Shown piece after piece: positions 1 to 8,097 of a stretch of 18,872 nucleotides of DNA (its first letter is position 1; each line of letters begins with the position of its first letter). Source of the DNA: an uncultured Anaerococcus sp. (GTDB taxonomy: Bacteria; Bacillota; Clostridia; Tissierellales; Peptoniphilaceae); the NCBI GenBank assembly GCA_900550345.1, contig URRX01000011.1, forward strand, positions 1-18,872. Direction: 5' to 3'. The notes under the pieces were generated by a model, which saw only the letters and a program-made list of their open reading frames with translations, searched no databases and had not been told where the DNA came from. A program made the translations under genes and the position numbers.

Positions 1-4
1 AAGC

Positions 5-33
5 TTGATTTTTATTTTTTTATATGATATAGT
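5..33 (+). promoter_or_regulatory. Promoter of the maltodextrin operon
   Basis: The -35 box TTGATT (5-10) is separated by 17 nt from the -10 box TATAGT (28-33). A TG dinucleotide at 25-26 makes this an extended -10 promoter. Transcription should start near position 40, leaving a leader of about 150 nt before the binding-protein gene. The rest of the leader holds only a weak hairpin (AATTTGA/TCAAATT near 99-117) that I could not assign to a known element. Confidence 0.7.
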
Positions 34-40
34 GAATTTA

Positions 41-54
41 CGGAAACGATACCG
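41..54. promoter_or_regulatory. LacI/CcpA-type operator just downstream of the start site
   Basis: CGGAAACGATACCG is a partly palindromic site with a central CG, as in operators of LacI-family regulators and cre sites. It lies immediately downstream of the -10 box, where a bound repressor would block initiation or clearance. The most likely ligand is the LacI-family protein encoded in the same operon (3355-4386). CcpA is an alternative, because the half site GGAAACG resembles cre. Confidence 0.55.
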
Positions 55-190
55 AAAATAGTTTGCATAAATCACTTCTAAATTATAGGGATTTTAAAAT
101 TTGAAATCATCAAATTAGAGCCATATTTTTAGCTATTATTTAAAAAATATTTTTGGTAGACGGGAAAATTAAAAATGGAGGAATTTTTTT

Positions 191-1549
191 ATGAAATTTA
201 AGAAAACGTTATTAACAACAGCCTTGCTTCTTGCAACATCTTTAACTCTCACATCTTGTGGACAAAAAAAGGATGCTGATAACAATTCTAACCAAGCAAG
301 TGGTGAAAGTGCAAAAGGTTCAGTTTATTATTTGAATTTCAAACCAGAAGTTGAAAAAGTTTGGAATGAAATTGCAAAAACTTATACTGACGAAACAGGT
401 GTTCCTGTAAAAGTTGTTACTGCTGCAAGTGGTACTTATGAAAAAACTTTGAAAGCAGAAATTACAAAATCAGATGCTCCTACACTTTTTCAAATTAATG
501 GACCTATTGGATATCAAAATTGGAAAGATTACACAAAAGATTTGAAAGATTCAGAGCTTTATAAACATCTTATAGACAAAGAACTTGCAGTTAAAGATGG
601 AGATGGTGTTTTTGGAATTCCTTATGTTGTTGAAGGATATGGACTTATCTACAACGATGCAATATTACAAAAATATATAAAACTTGACGGTGCAAAAATT
701 AAAAGTGTTGATGAAATTAATAATTTTGAAAAATTAAAAGAAGTTGCTGAAGATATGCAAGATAAAAAGGCAGATCTTGGCATCGATGGAGCCTTCGCTT
801 CTACTTCTTTAAAACCGGGAGAAGATTGGAGATGGCAAACTCATCTTGCAAATTTACCAATTTATTATGAATATAAAGATAATAAAGTAAAGGATATGGA
901 TGAAGTTAAATTTAAATATGCGAAAAATTATAAAAATATTTTCGATCTTTATATAAATAATTCAACAGTTGAACCAAATGCTTTGACAGGAAAATCAGTT
1001 ACAGATTCTATGGCTGAATTTGCTCTTGAAAAAGCTGCATTTGTTCAAAACGGAAACTGGGCATGGAGCCAAATTTCAGAAGTTTCTGGAAATAAAGTTA
1101 AAGAAGAAAATATTAAATTCTTACCAATTTATACAGGAGTTAAAGGCGAAGAAAAACAAGGTATTTGCGTTGGTACTGAAAACTTCTTCTCAATAAATTC
1201 AAAAGCTAGTGAAAAAGATCAAAAAGCTACAGAAGAATTTTTAAAATGGCTATTTACATCTAAAAAAGGAAAAGAATTTGTAACAAAGGATCTTGGATTT
1301 ATTTCACCATTTGATACATTTAAAGAAACTGATCAACCATCAGATCCTCTTGCTAAGGAAGTTGTAAAATATATGTCAGATGAAGACTTATATAATATTG
1401 ATTGGAATTTCACATCATTCCCAAGCCAAGCATTTAAAGATTTCTTTGGTCAAGCTTTAGGTCAATATGCATCTGGAGAAATGAAATGGGACCAAGTAGA
1501 AGATTCTTTTGTACAATCTTGGAAAGATGAAAAGGCAGCTCAAAAATAA
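191..1549 (+). CDS. malE: Maltodextrin/sugar ABC transporter substrate-binding lipoprotein
   Basis: This is a 452-residue extracellular solute-binding protein of the MalE family (SBP family 1, CUT1 importers). It starts with a lipoprotein signal: positive residues (KFKK), a hydrophobic stretch, and a lipobox LTSC with the lipidated cysteine at residue 23. A short Asn/Ser-rich linker follows. The body has family features such as the FQINGPIGYQNW and FVQNGNWAW segments. The start is fixed by GGAGG at 177-181 with good spacing. It is the first gene of the operon and is followed by two permeases, a LacI regulator, a glucanotransferase and an ATPase, which points to maltose or maltodextrin as substrate. 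The sugar itself is inferred from context, not from visible binding residues. Downstream, a hairpin separates it from the permease genes. Confidence 0.9.
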   Translation: MKFKKTLLTTALLLATSLTLTSCGQKKDADNNSNQASGESAKGSVYYLNFKPEVEKVWNEIAKTYTDETGVPVKVVTAASGTYEKTLKAEITKSDAPTLFQINGPIGYQNWKDYTKDLKDSELYKHLIDKELAVKDGDGVFGIPYVVEGYGLIYNDAILQKYIKLDGAKIKSVDEINNFEKLKEVAEDMQDKKADLGIDGAFASTSLKPGEDWRWQTHLANLPIYYEYKDNKVKDMDEVKFKYAKNYKNIFDLYINNSTVEPNALTGKSVTDSMAEFALEKAAFVQNGNWAWSQISEVSGNKVKEENIKFLPIYTGVKGEEKQGICVGTENFFSINSKASEKDQKATEEFLKWLFTSKKGKEFVTKDLGFISPFDTFKETDQPSDPLAKEVVKYMSDEDLYNIDWNFTSFPSQAFKDFFGQALGQYASGEMKWDQVEDSFVQSWKDEKAAQK

Positions 1550-1584
1550 AGCTTAAAAGATAATTTTAATTAATCTATCCTAAT

Positions 1585-1640
1585 AAAAAGTCTGAATGTA
1601 TGATAACTTTATTTGATAATTTCAACATTCAGACTTTTTT
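1585..1640 (+). terminator. Intra-operon hairpin with U-tract (partial terminator)
   Basis: AGTCTGAATGT (1589-1599) pairs perfectly with ACATTCAGACT (1625-1635). Flanking A and T runs extend the stem to about 15 bp, and a poly-T tract follows at once. The loop is about 25 nt. Located between the binding protein and the first permease, it probably terminates a fraction of transcripts and/or stabilises the binding-protein mRNA. A partial terminator at this position gives the usual excess of binding protein over permease. Confidence 0.75.
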
Positions 1641-1668
1641 TAAAAACAAATCCATAAAGGAGGTTTTT

Positions 1669-2514
1669 ATGGAAAAAATATTGAAAAAATATTTCCCATT
1701 TTTTGTCTTACCTACTTTTTTAGTTTTTTGTATAGTTTTTATCATTCCTTTTATTTTGGGAATTGGACTTTCTTTTACAAAATTTACTACAATATTTAAT
1801 TCTGAGTTCGTAGGTTTACAAAATTATGTTACGGCCCTTTCAAGTGGGCAAAGATTTGGAAAAGCCTTTGTATTTACAGTGATTTTTACGATTATTTGTG
1901 TTATTTCTATAAATGTCTTGGCATTTTCACTTGCTGTTGTTCTTACTAGAAAAATTAGGGGAACAAATTTATTTAGGACTGTATTTTTTATGCCAAACTT
2001 AATCGGTGGAATAGTCCTTGGTTATACTTGGCAAGTTATGATTGATTCGTTTTTATTAAAATTTGGCCAAACACTTTTGGCAAATCCTAAATTTGGTTTT
2101 TGGGGTTTGGTAATTCTTATGAACTGGCAATTGATTGGTTATATGATGGTAATTTATATAGCAGGCCTTCAAAATGTGCCTCCTGCTTTAATAGAGGCTG
2201 CAGAAATTGATGGTGCTAGCAAGGGACAAATTTTAAAGTCAATAACAATTCCAATGGTAATGCCATCAATTACAATTTGTACCTTCTTAACCCTTACCAA
2301 TAGTTTCAAATTATACGACCAAAACCTTGCCCTAACAGCAGGAGCTCCAATGTATAAGACCGAAATGCTTGCCATGAATATAGTTGATACTATGTTTTCA
2401 AGAAATGGATTTGAAGGAGTTGGACAGGCAAAAGCTGTCATATTTTTTATAATCGTAGCCTTTATAGCCTATCTTCAAATCAAACTTACTAGAGAAAAAG
2501 AGGTGGAACAATAA
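1669..2514 (+). CDS. malF: Maltodextrin ABC transporter permease, MalF-like
   Basis: This is an inner-membrane permease subunit of a CUT1 sugar importer, 281 residues from the chosen start. The N-terminus has a first membrane helix (about residues 9-30), and several further hydrophobic segments follow. The conserved cytoplasmic EAA loop is visible as EAAEIDGASKGQILKSITIP, which docks on the ATPase. An in-frame ATG lies further upstream at 1600, but it sits in the loop of the preceding hairpin and has no ribosome binding site. The ATG at 1669 is preceded by AAAGGAGG with ideal spacing and gives a normal N-terminus, so I chose it. The stop codon overlaps the start of the next permease by one base, which suggests coupled translation. 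Confidence 0.88.
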   Translation: MEKILKKYFPFFVLPTFLVFCIVFIIPFILGIGLSFTKFTTIFNSEFVGLQNYVTALSSGQRFGKAFVFTVIFTIICVISINVLAFSLAVVLTRKIRGTNLFRTVFFMPNLIGGIVLGYTWQVMIDSFLLKFGQTLLANPKFGFWGLVILMNWQLIGYMMVIYIAGLQNVPPALIEAAEIDGASKGQILKSITIPMVMPSITICTFLTLTNSFKLYDQNLALTAGAPMYKTEMLAMNIVDTMFSRNGFEGVGQAKAVIFFIIVAFIAYLQIKLTREKEVEQ

Positions 2515-3350
2515 TGAAAGAAAAAACTATAAATGCAATTTTATTTGTCATAATGTTGTTTTTACTTGTGATTTTCCTATTTCCTATTGGCTTTATCCTT
2601 ATAAATTCTTTTAAAGGAAAATTTTTTATAAGTGATTCACCATTTAGCCTTCCAAAAGGAGATTCCTTTGCAGGTCTTGAAAATTATGTTTCTGGTCTTG
2701 CAAGAACAGGATTTTTCCAAGCAGCAGGTTGGTCATTTTTTATAACAATAGTCTCAGTTGCAGTTGTTGTACTTTTTTCAGCAATGACAGCTTATTATTT
2801 AACTAGAGTAAAAAATAAATTTACAAAAATAATTTATTATTTATTTGTATTTTCAATGATAGTTCCATTCCAAATGGTTATGTTTCCAACGATAAAAGTT
2901 GCAGACATGCTTCATTTAAATAATCCTATAGGTATGGTTGTTTTGTATTTGGGATTTGGAAGTGGGCTTTCAGTATTTATGTTTTCAGGATTTATAAAAT
3001 CAATTCCAATAGAAATTGAAGAAGCGTCAATGATAGATGGATGTTCGCCAATAAAGCATTTCTTTTATATTATCCTTCCGATTTTAAAACCAACAGCAAT
3101 CACAGTTGCAATTTTAAATACCATGTGGATTTGGAATGATTATCTTCTTCCATATCTTGTAATAGGAGTAAGCACACCATATAAAACTATTCCAGTTGTA
3201 ATCCAAATGCTTGTAGGAAGTAATGGAAATAAAGATTTGGGAGCAATGATGGCTATGCTTGTATTATCAATGTTACCTGTAATAGTATTTTATTTAACTA
3301 TGCAAAAACATATTGTAAAAGGAGTTGCTGCTGGAGCTATAAAAGGATAA
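2514..3350 (+). CDS. malG: Maltodextrin ABC transporter permease, MalG-like
   Basis: This is the second permease subunit of the CUT1 importer, 278 residues with about six membrane segments. The EAA motif is EEASMIDGCSPIKHFFYIILP. The C-terminus ends KGVAAGAIKG, a common ending in MalG-type permeases. Its ATG shares one base with the upstream stop codon (TAATG), and a GAGGTGG ribosome binding site lies inside the end of the upstream gene. It should form a heterodimer with the preceding permease and use the ATPase encoded at the end of the operon. Confidence 0.9.
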   Translation: MKEKTINAILFVIMLFLLVIFLFPIGFILINSFKGKFFISDSPFSLPKGDSFAGLENYVSGLARTGFFQAAGWSFFITIVSVAVVVLFSAMTAYYLTRVKNKFTKIIYYLFVFSMIVPFQMVMFPTIKVADMLHLNNPIGMVVLYLGFGSGLSVFMFSGFIKSIPIEIEEASMIDGCSPIKHFFYIILPILKPTAITVAILNTMWIWNDYLLPYLVIGVSTPYKTIPVVIQMLVGSNGNKDLGAMMAMLVLSMLPVIVFYLTMQKHIVKGVAAGAIKG

Positions 3351-3354
3351 AAAA

Positions 3355-4386
3355 GTGAAAAGAGTAACCATAAAAGAAATAGCATCTTTGTGTGGAGTAA
3401 GTGTTAGTACAGTTTCAAGAGCTATCAATAATGGTGGTGAAATTAGTGAAAAAACTAGAAAAAAAATTCTTGATACGATAAATGAAGTTGGATATGTTCC
3501 TAACCAAAATGCTAGAAATTTAAAAATAACAAAAACAAAAACAATAGCAGTTTTGATAAAAGGAATTACCAATCCATTTTTTACACCCATGTTAAAGGTT
3601 CTTGAAGAAGAAATTACAAAAAATGGCTACGCCTTTGCTCTACAAAAAGTTGAAGAAAATTCAAGCGAGCTAGACCTTGCAGAAAAAATTGTAAAAACTT
3701 TAAAACCAGTAGGGATAATATTTTTGGGAGGATATTTTGTAAATGACAAGAAAAGATTAAAAGCTTTGTCTGTACCATTTACAATGACAACAATTATTAA
3801 TCAAGATTTAAAAATACCAAAATCAACTTGTTTGGGCATAGATGATTTTCTTCAAAGCAAAAAAATGGTAGATTATTTAATCAGTCTAGGTCACAAAAAA
3901 ATTGCCCTAATAGGAGCAAGAAGTGATGACGAAAGTATTGGAAAACTTAGGCTATTAGGTTACAAAAAATCCTTGGAAGAAAATAATATAAAATTTGATG
4001 AAAAATTAGTTTTTTCTCCCCAAAAAGGGATGAATCCATATTCATTAGAACATGGATATAAAATTGGTAAAAAAATTGTAAAAGAAAAAATACCATGTAC
4101 AGCAATTTTTGCAATATCAGATACAATTGCCATGGGAGCAATAAAATCAATAGATGATTTTGGCAAAAAAGTACCAGAAGATTATTCTGTTGCGGGCTTT
4201 GATGGACTAGAGATAAATAAATACTTGCTAAAACCACTTACAACCATAGTCCAACCGGCTTCAGAAATTGCCTATAAATCTGTAAAAGATTTATTTAAAA
4301 TAATAAATAAAAAAGAATATGAAAAAATAACAAAATTTGATGCGAAATTATATATAGGAAAAACCACAAAAGAAATAGTTAGTTAG
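3355..4386 (+). CDS. LacI-family transcriptional regulator of the maltodextrin operon
   Basis: The product has 343 residues. The N-terminus is a textbook LacI helix-turn-helix (TIKEIASLCGVSVSTVSRAI, about residues 5-24). The hinge region (VPNQNARNLK) follows, then a periplasmic-binding-protein-like effector domain to the end. The start codon is GTG at 3355, four bases after the permease stop, with AAAAGG upstream. Being inside the operon it should be autoregulated, and the operator-like site at 41-54 is its best candidate target. The inducer is probably maltose or a maltodextrin (inference). Confidence 0.88.
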   Translation: MKRVTIKEIASLCGVSVSTVSRAINNGGEISEKTRKKILDTINEVGYVPNQNARNLKITKTKTIAVLIKGITNPFFTPMLKVLEEEITKNGYAFALQKVEENSSELDLAEKIVKTLKPVGIIFLGGYFVNDKKRLKALSVPFTMTTIINQDLKIPKSTCLGIDDFLQSKKMVDYLISLGHKKIALIGARSDDESIGKLRLLGYKKSLEENNIKFDEKLVFSPQKGMNPYSLEHGYKIGKKIVKEKIPCTAIFAISDTIAMGAIKSIDDFGKKVPEDYSVAGFDGLEINKYLLKPLTTIVQPASEIAYKSVKDLFKIINKKEYEKITKFDAKLYIGKTTKEIVS

Positions 4387-4394
4387 GAGTAAAA

Positions 4395-5855
4395 ATGAAA
4401 AAATCAGGTATTTTATTACCAGTTCAAAGTCTAAACGGTGATCATGGAGTTGGAGATTTTGGAAAAAAAGCATATGAATTTATAGATATAATAAAAAAAT
4501 CTGGATTTGATATGTGGCAAATTTTGCCCCTAAATCCCCTAGGTTATGGAAATTCTCCCTACCAACCCTACTCATCTTTTGCAGGAGATGAAATTTATAT
4601 ATCCTTAGAACTTTTGTATGAGGATGGACTTCTTTTGCAAATGCCAGAAAAATTAGACCAAAAATCAAGAATTGACTATGAATTTGTAAGAAAATATAAG
4701 GGAAAATATTTAAAATCAGCCTATGAAAATTTCAAAAAAAACAAGGGCTATGAAGATGAAGCTTACAAAGAATTTTTGAAATTTGATTTTGTCTACAATT
4801 ACGGGTTTTTTATAACATTTAAAAAAGAAAATGACCTAAGGTCATGGAATGAATGGCCAGATGAGATGAAAAATTGGATAAGGGATAAAAAGCTAGATTT
4901 AAGTCCTTATGAGGATAAGATAAATTATGAAATTTTTATCCAATATATTTTCTACAAACAATGGATGAAGTTAAAAAAATATGCCAATGAAAATAAGATA
5001 AAAATTGTTGGAGATATTCCTTTTTATGTTGGTCTTGACAGCCTTGATGTTTGGGAAAATCAAAAGTATTTCCAAATAACAAAAGATGGTAGAGAAAAAT
5101 TAATTGCAGGAGTACCACCAGATAATTTCTCAGCTACAGGACAAAGATGGGGAAATCCAATTTATAATTGGGAAAAAATAAAAGAAGATGATTTTTCATT
5201 TTGGCTAAATAGGCTTGCCTATAACGGAAAACTCTATGATATTGTAAGGCTTGATCACTTTAGGGCCTTTGATACTTATTGGGTAATAGATGCAAAAGAA
5301 AAAACAGCTATTAAAGGAAAGTGGCATTTAGCACCGGGATACGACTTATTTAAAAAAGTAAAAAAAGAATTAAATGATGTTGAATTTATTGCAGAAGATT
5401 TGGGAGAAATAAGGCCAGAAGTTTATGAGCTTAGGGATTATTTTAACCTAAAGGGCATGGTTATTATCCAAGAATTTTTAAAACCAAAAGAAGAAAATTA
5501 CATCAATGCTCCTAAAAATTCAGTATCATATACAGGAACTCATGATAATAAAACCATAAAATCGTGGTATGAAGAGTTAGATGAAGATGATAAGAAAGAC
5601 GTAGAAAAACTATTTAAAAAACTTGGCATACAAAATAAAAATATAAATGATGATTTTTTTGAATTTGCCATGCAAAGAGAAAGTGAATATGTGATAATTC
5701 CTCTACAAGATATTTTGGGTTTGACAGATGAAGCGAGAATAAACGAACCTGCAACACTTGACGATAAAAATTGGTCTTTCAAATTTAAATCTATGGAAAA
5801 ATTGAAAGAAAAAAAAGAATTTTTGAAAGAAATAATAGAAAAAAACAGAAAATAA
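4395..5855 (+). CDS. malQ: 4-alpha-glucanotransferase (amylomaltase, GH77)
   Basis: This cytoplasmic enzyme of 486 residues transfers alpha-1,4-glucan segments between maltodextrins, releasing glucose and longer chains. GH77 hallmarks are all present: the N-terminal GVGDFG and the donor-site loop NPLGYGNSPYQPYSSFAGD. The catalytic nucleophile is Asp287 in RLDHFRAFDTYW, the acid/base is Glu334 in IAEDLGEI, and the transition-state stabiliser is Asp384 in TGTHDNKT. The length is typical of bacterial amylomaltases. It lies 8 nt downstream of the regulator in the same operon. No maltodextrin phosphorylase or alpha-glucosidase gene is present in the window, so further breakdown must be encoded elsewhere. 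Confidence 0.95.
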   Translation: MKKSGILLPVQSLNGDHGVGDFGKKAYEFIDIIKKSGFDMWQILPLNPLGYGNSPYQPYSSFAGDEIYISLELLYEDGLLLQMPEKLDQKSRIDYEFVRKYKGKYLKSAYENFKKNKGYEDEAYKEFLKFDFVYNYGFFITFKKENDLRSWNEWPDEMKNWIRDKKLDLSPYEDKINYEIFIQYIFYKQWMKLKKYANENKIKIVGDIPFYVGLDSLDVWENQKYFQITKDGREKLIAGVPPDNFSATGQRWGNPIYNWEKIKEDDFSFWLNRLAYNGKLYDIVRLDHFRAFDTYWVIDAKEKTAIKGKWHLAPGYDLFKKVKKELNDVEFIAEDLGEIRPEVYELRDYFNLKGMVIIQEFLKPKEENYINAPKNSVSYTGTHDNKTIKSWYEELDEDDKKDVEKLFKKLGIQNKNINDDFFEFAMQRESEYVIIPLQDILGLTDEARINEPATLDDKNWSFKFKSMEKLKEKKEFLKEIIEKNRK

Positions 5856-5869
5856 ATTCTAAATATTAA

Positions 5870-5886
5870 AATTTACACTGTAAATT
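5870..5886. repeat. 17-bp palindrome between malQ and the ATPase gene
   Basis: AATTTACACTGTAAATT is a perfect inverted repeat around a central C. It is not a terminator, since no T-run follows, and it has no central CG, so it differs from the operator at 41-54. It may be a binding site or a weak mRNA hairpin ahead of the ATPase ribosome binding site (AAAGGAG at about 5894-5900). Confidence 0.4.
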
Positions 5887-5905
5887 CTGATATAAAGGAG
5901 AAAAA

Positions 5906-7018
5906 ATGGCGAATTTAAGTTTAAAAAATATAAATAAAATTTACGATAACGGTTTTCATGCTGTAAAAGATTTTAATATGGAAATAGAAGACAAAGAATT
6001 TATAATCTTTGTTGGTCCATCAGGCTGTGGAAAATCTACAACATTAAGAATGATAGCAGGACTTGAAGACATAAGCTCTGGAGAACTTGAAATCGATGGA
6101 AAAAGAATGAATGATATCCAGCCTAAAGACAGGGATATAGCCATGGTATTTCAAAATTATGCCCTATATCCTCACATGACTATTTATGATAACATGGCAT
6201 TTTCTTTAAAAATAAAAAAAACACCAAAAGATGAAATCGACAGAAAAGTAAAAGAAGCTGCAAAAATTTTGGGGATTGAAAATTTATTAAAAAGAAAACC
6301 AAAACAATTATCTGGTGGGCAAAGACAAAGAGTAGCTATGGGGCGTGCAATAGTTAGAAATCCAAAAGTATTTTTGATGGATGAACCACTAAGTAACCTT
6401 GACGCAAAACTTAGGGTTCAAATGAGAATAGAAATATCAAAACTTCACCAAAAATTGGGAACAACAATGATCTATGTGACTCACGACCAAACAGAGGCAA
6501 TGACTCTTGGTACAAGAATTGTTGTAATGAAAGATGGAGTAGTTCAACAAATCGATACCCCACAAAACCTTTACGACCATCCAAAAAATTTATTTGTAGC
6601 AGGATTTATTGGATCACCTCAAATTAATTTAATAGATGTTGAAGTAATAAAAGAAGAAGACGATGTTTATGTAAAAAATGATTATATAAAATTAAAACTT
6701 CCAAAACAAAAAGCCCAAACACTTATAGAAAAAAACTATGTAGGCAAAAAAATTGTATTTGGAATAAGACCAGAATCTTTGTATGATGATGAAAATTATT
6801 TAGAAAAAACAGAAAAAGAATCGATAGTTGAAGCAAAAATAAGAGTTTACGAACTAATGGGAGCAGAAGTTTACCTATATTTCGACCTTGGAGATGATCA
6901 AATAACAGCAAGAGTAAAACCATCAACAAAAGCCAAAGTAGGAGAAAATAGAAAATTTGCTTTAGACATGGAAAAAACTTACTTATTTGATAAAGAAACT
7001 TCACTTATTATAGAATAA
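5906..7018 (+). CDS. msmX: Sugar ABC transporter ATP-binding protein, MsmX/MalK type
   Basis: This 370-residue protein is the energising subunit of CUT1 importers. Visible motifs are Walker A GPSGCGKST (37-45), Q-loop region VFQNYALYPHMT, ABC signature LSGGQRQR (from residue 135), Walker B VFLMDEP (155-161, catalytic Glu160) and the H-loop histidine at residue 193 (THDQTEAM). The C-terminal part from about residue 235 is the TOBE/OB-fold regulatory domain typical of MalK/MsmX/UgpC (FGIRPES). It is the last gene of the operon and is followed by a clear terminator. Proteins of this type often serve several sugar importers, so its role may extend beyond maltodextrin. Confidence 0.93.
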   Translation: MANLSLKNINKIYDNGFHAVKDFNMEIEDKEFIIFVGPSGCGKSTTLRMIAGLEDISSGELEIDGKRMNDIQPKDRDIAMVFQNYALYPHMTIYDNMAFSLKIKKTPKDEIDRKVKEAAKILGIENLLKRKPKQLSGGQRQRVAMGRAIVRNPKVFLMDEPLSNLDAKLRVQMRIEISKLHQKLGTTMIYVTHDQTEAMTLGTRIVVMKDGVVQQIDTPQNLYDHPKNLFVAGFIGSPQINLIDVEVIKEEDDVYVKNDYIKLKLPKQKAQTLIEKNYVGKKIVFGIRPESLYDDENYLEKTEKESIVEAKIRVYELMGAEVYLYFDLGDDQITARVKPSTKAKVGENRKFALDMEKTYLFDKETSLIIE

Positions 7019-7020
7019 AT

Positions 7021-7048
7021 TAAACGCTCTTAACTTAGAGCGTTTTTT
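7021..7048 (+). terminator. Terminator of the maltodextrin operon
   Basis: AACGCTCT (7023-7030) pairs with AGAGCGTT (7037-7044), followed by a T-run to 7048. It lies directly after the ATPase stop codon. Confidence 0.9.
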
Positions 7049-7110
7049 AATAGGAAGAAATTGGGTATATAAAAAATGATTTTTGTAATATTTAAAATTG
7101 GAGTGTATAT

Positions 7111-7890
7111 ATGTTAGAATTTAAAAATGCTATTGTAAGGAAACCATGTAAGGCTATGATTGAAGGAATTTCTACTGGGATGTTTTCTGAGGAGGCTCCT
7201 ATTTATGAAGATTCTTTGAAACAACATGAACAATATGTTAAAACTTTGGAAGATTTAGGTCTTGATGTTTTGGTTTTGGAAGCTTTGGAAGAATATCCAG
7301 ATTCTTGTTTTGTTGAAGATCCAGCTGTAGTTATGAAAGAATGTGCAATTGTTACTAATTCTCCTATAGAAAGTCGTAATGGTGAAAAACACGAAATTAT
7401 TGAACCTTTAAAAAAATTCTATAATGAAGATCAAATTTTTTATATCGAAGCACCAGGAACTATGGAAGGTGGAGATATAATGTTGGTTGATAAACATTTT
7501 TATATTGGACAATCTGAAAGAACAAATGCTGAAGGGGCTAGACAATTTGATGAAATTGTTAAGAAATTTGGATATACTACTTCTACAGTTGAAGTTACTG
7601 AAGGTCTTCACTTAAAGGATTTTGCAATTTATTTAGAAAATAATAATATGCTAGTAAGTGAAAAAATGAATGAAGTAGAAGATTTTCAAAAGTTTAATAG
7701 ATATGTTGTTGAAAAGGATGAATTGTATGCAATTAATTCCTTATATATTAACGGAACTGTTATGGTACCAAAGGGATTTCCAAAAACACTTGAACATATA
7801 AAATCTTTAGGATACCCTGTAAAAGTTGTAGATACAGATGAGTTTAAAAAAATTGATGGAAGTTTAACCTGCTTATCATTGAGATTCTAG
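7111..7890 (+). CDS. Dimethylarginine dimethylaminohydrolase-like amidinohydrolase
   Basis: The product has 259 residues and belongs to the DDAH/arginine deiminase (pentein) fold. DDAH enzymes hydrolyse N-methylated arginines to citrulline and methylamines. The catalytic set is visible: Cys254 in the C-terminal motif GSLTCLSLRF, His167 in GLHLKD, and Glu119 in MEGGD. EDPAVV near residue 69 is another family motif. The length matches bacterial DDAH (about 250-260), well short of true arginine deiminases (about 400). It is monocistronic, with GGAG before the ATG and its own terminator, and only a weak promoter-like sequence upstream (TTGGGT at 7061, poor -10). The exact substrate cannot be settled from sequence alone. 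Confidence 0.85.
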   Translation: MLEFKNAIVRKPCKAMIEGISTGMFSEEAPIYEDSLKQHEQYVKTLEDLGLDVLVLEALEEYPDSCFVEDPAVVMKECAIVTNSPIESRNGEKHEIIEPLKKFYNEDQIFYIEAPGTMEGGDIMLVDKHFYIGQSERTNAEGARQFDEIVKKFGYTTSTVEVTEGLHLKDFAIYLENNNMLVSEKMNEVEDFQKFNRYVVEKDELYAINSLYINGTVMVPKGFPKTLEHIKSLGYPVKVVDTDEFKKIDGSLTCLSLRF

Positions 7891-7902
7891 TAAAAATACT
7901 TG

Positions 7903-7937
7903 GCTGCAAAATATGAAAATTATTTTGCAGCTTTTTT
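7903..7937 (+). terminator. Terminator after the DDAH-like gene
   Basis: GCTGCAAAATA (7903-7913) pairs with the complementary arm at about 7921-7931 and is followed by TTTTTT. Confidence 0.9.
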
Positions 7938-7997
7938 ATTTTGCAAATTTTAATTTATGATTTTTACTATTTAAAAATTTTTCTTATTTGATAAATA

Positions 7998-8026
7998 TTG
8001 ACAATTTAATTTGTTTTTTGTAAAAT
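7998..8026 (+). promoter_or_regulatory. Near-consensus promoter of the MATE gene
   Basis: TTGACA (7998-8003), a 17-nt spacer, and TAAAAT (8021-8026) form a strong sigma-A promoter. The start should be near 8033, giving a leader of about 65 nt. Confidence 0.8.
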
Positions 8027-8097
8027 TTAGGAGATTATAATGGCTTTAATAATTTTTTAGATTTAATAATATGATTTAAATAAGGAAAGGAGTTTTT

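Noticed and set aside
99..117. Small hairpin AATTTGA/TCAAATT in the malE leader as a riboswitch or attenuator
   Set aside because: The stem is short, there is no T-run, and no known aptamer features surround it.
3294..4237. Leftward open frames of 68-98 codons within the permease and LacI genes
   Set aside because: They have no ribosome binding sites, are A/T-rich, and lie opposite well-conserved coding sequence.
8040..8060. Six-codon upstream frame (MALIIF) with an AGGAG sequence before the MATE gene, as a possible leader peptide
   Set aside because: The predicted transcription start (about 8033) falls at or after the AGGAG, so the ribosome binding site would not be in the mRNA. The frame is too short to be informative.
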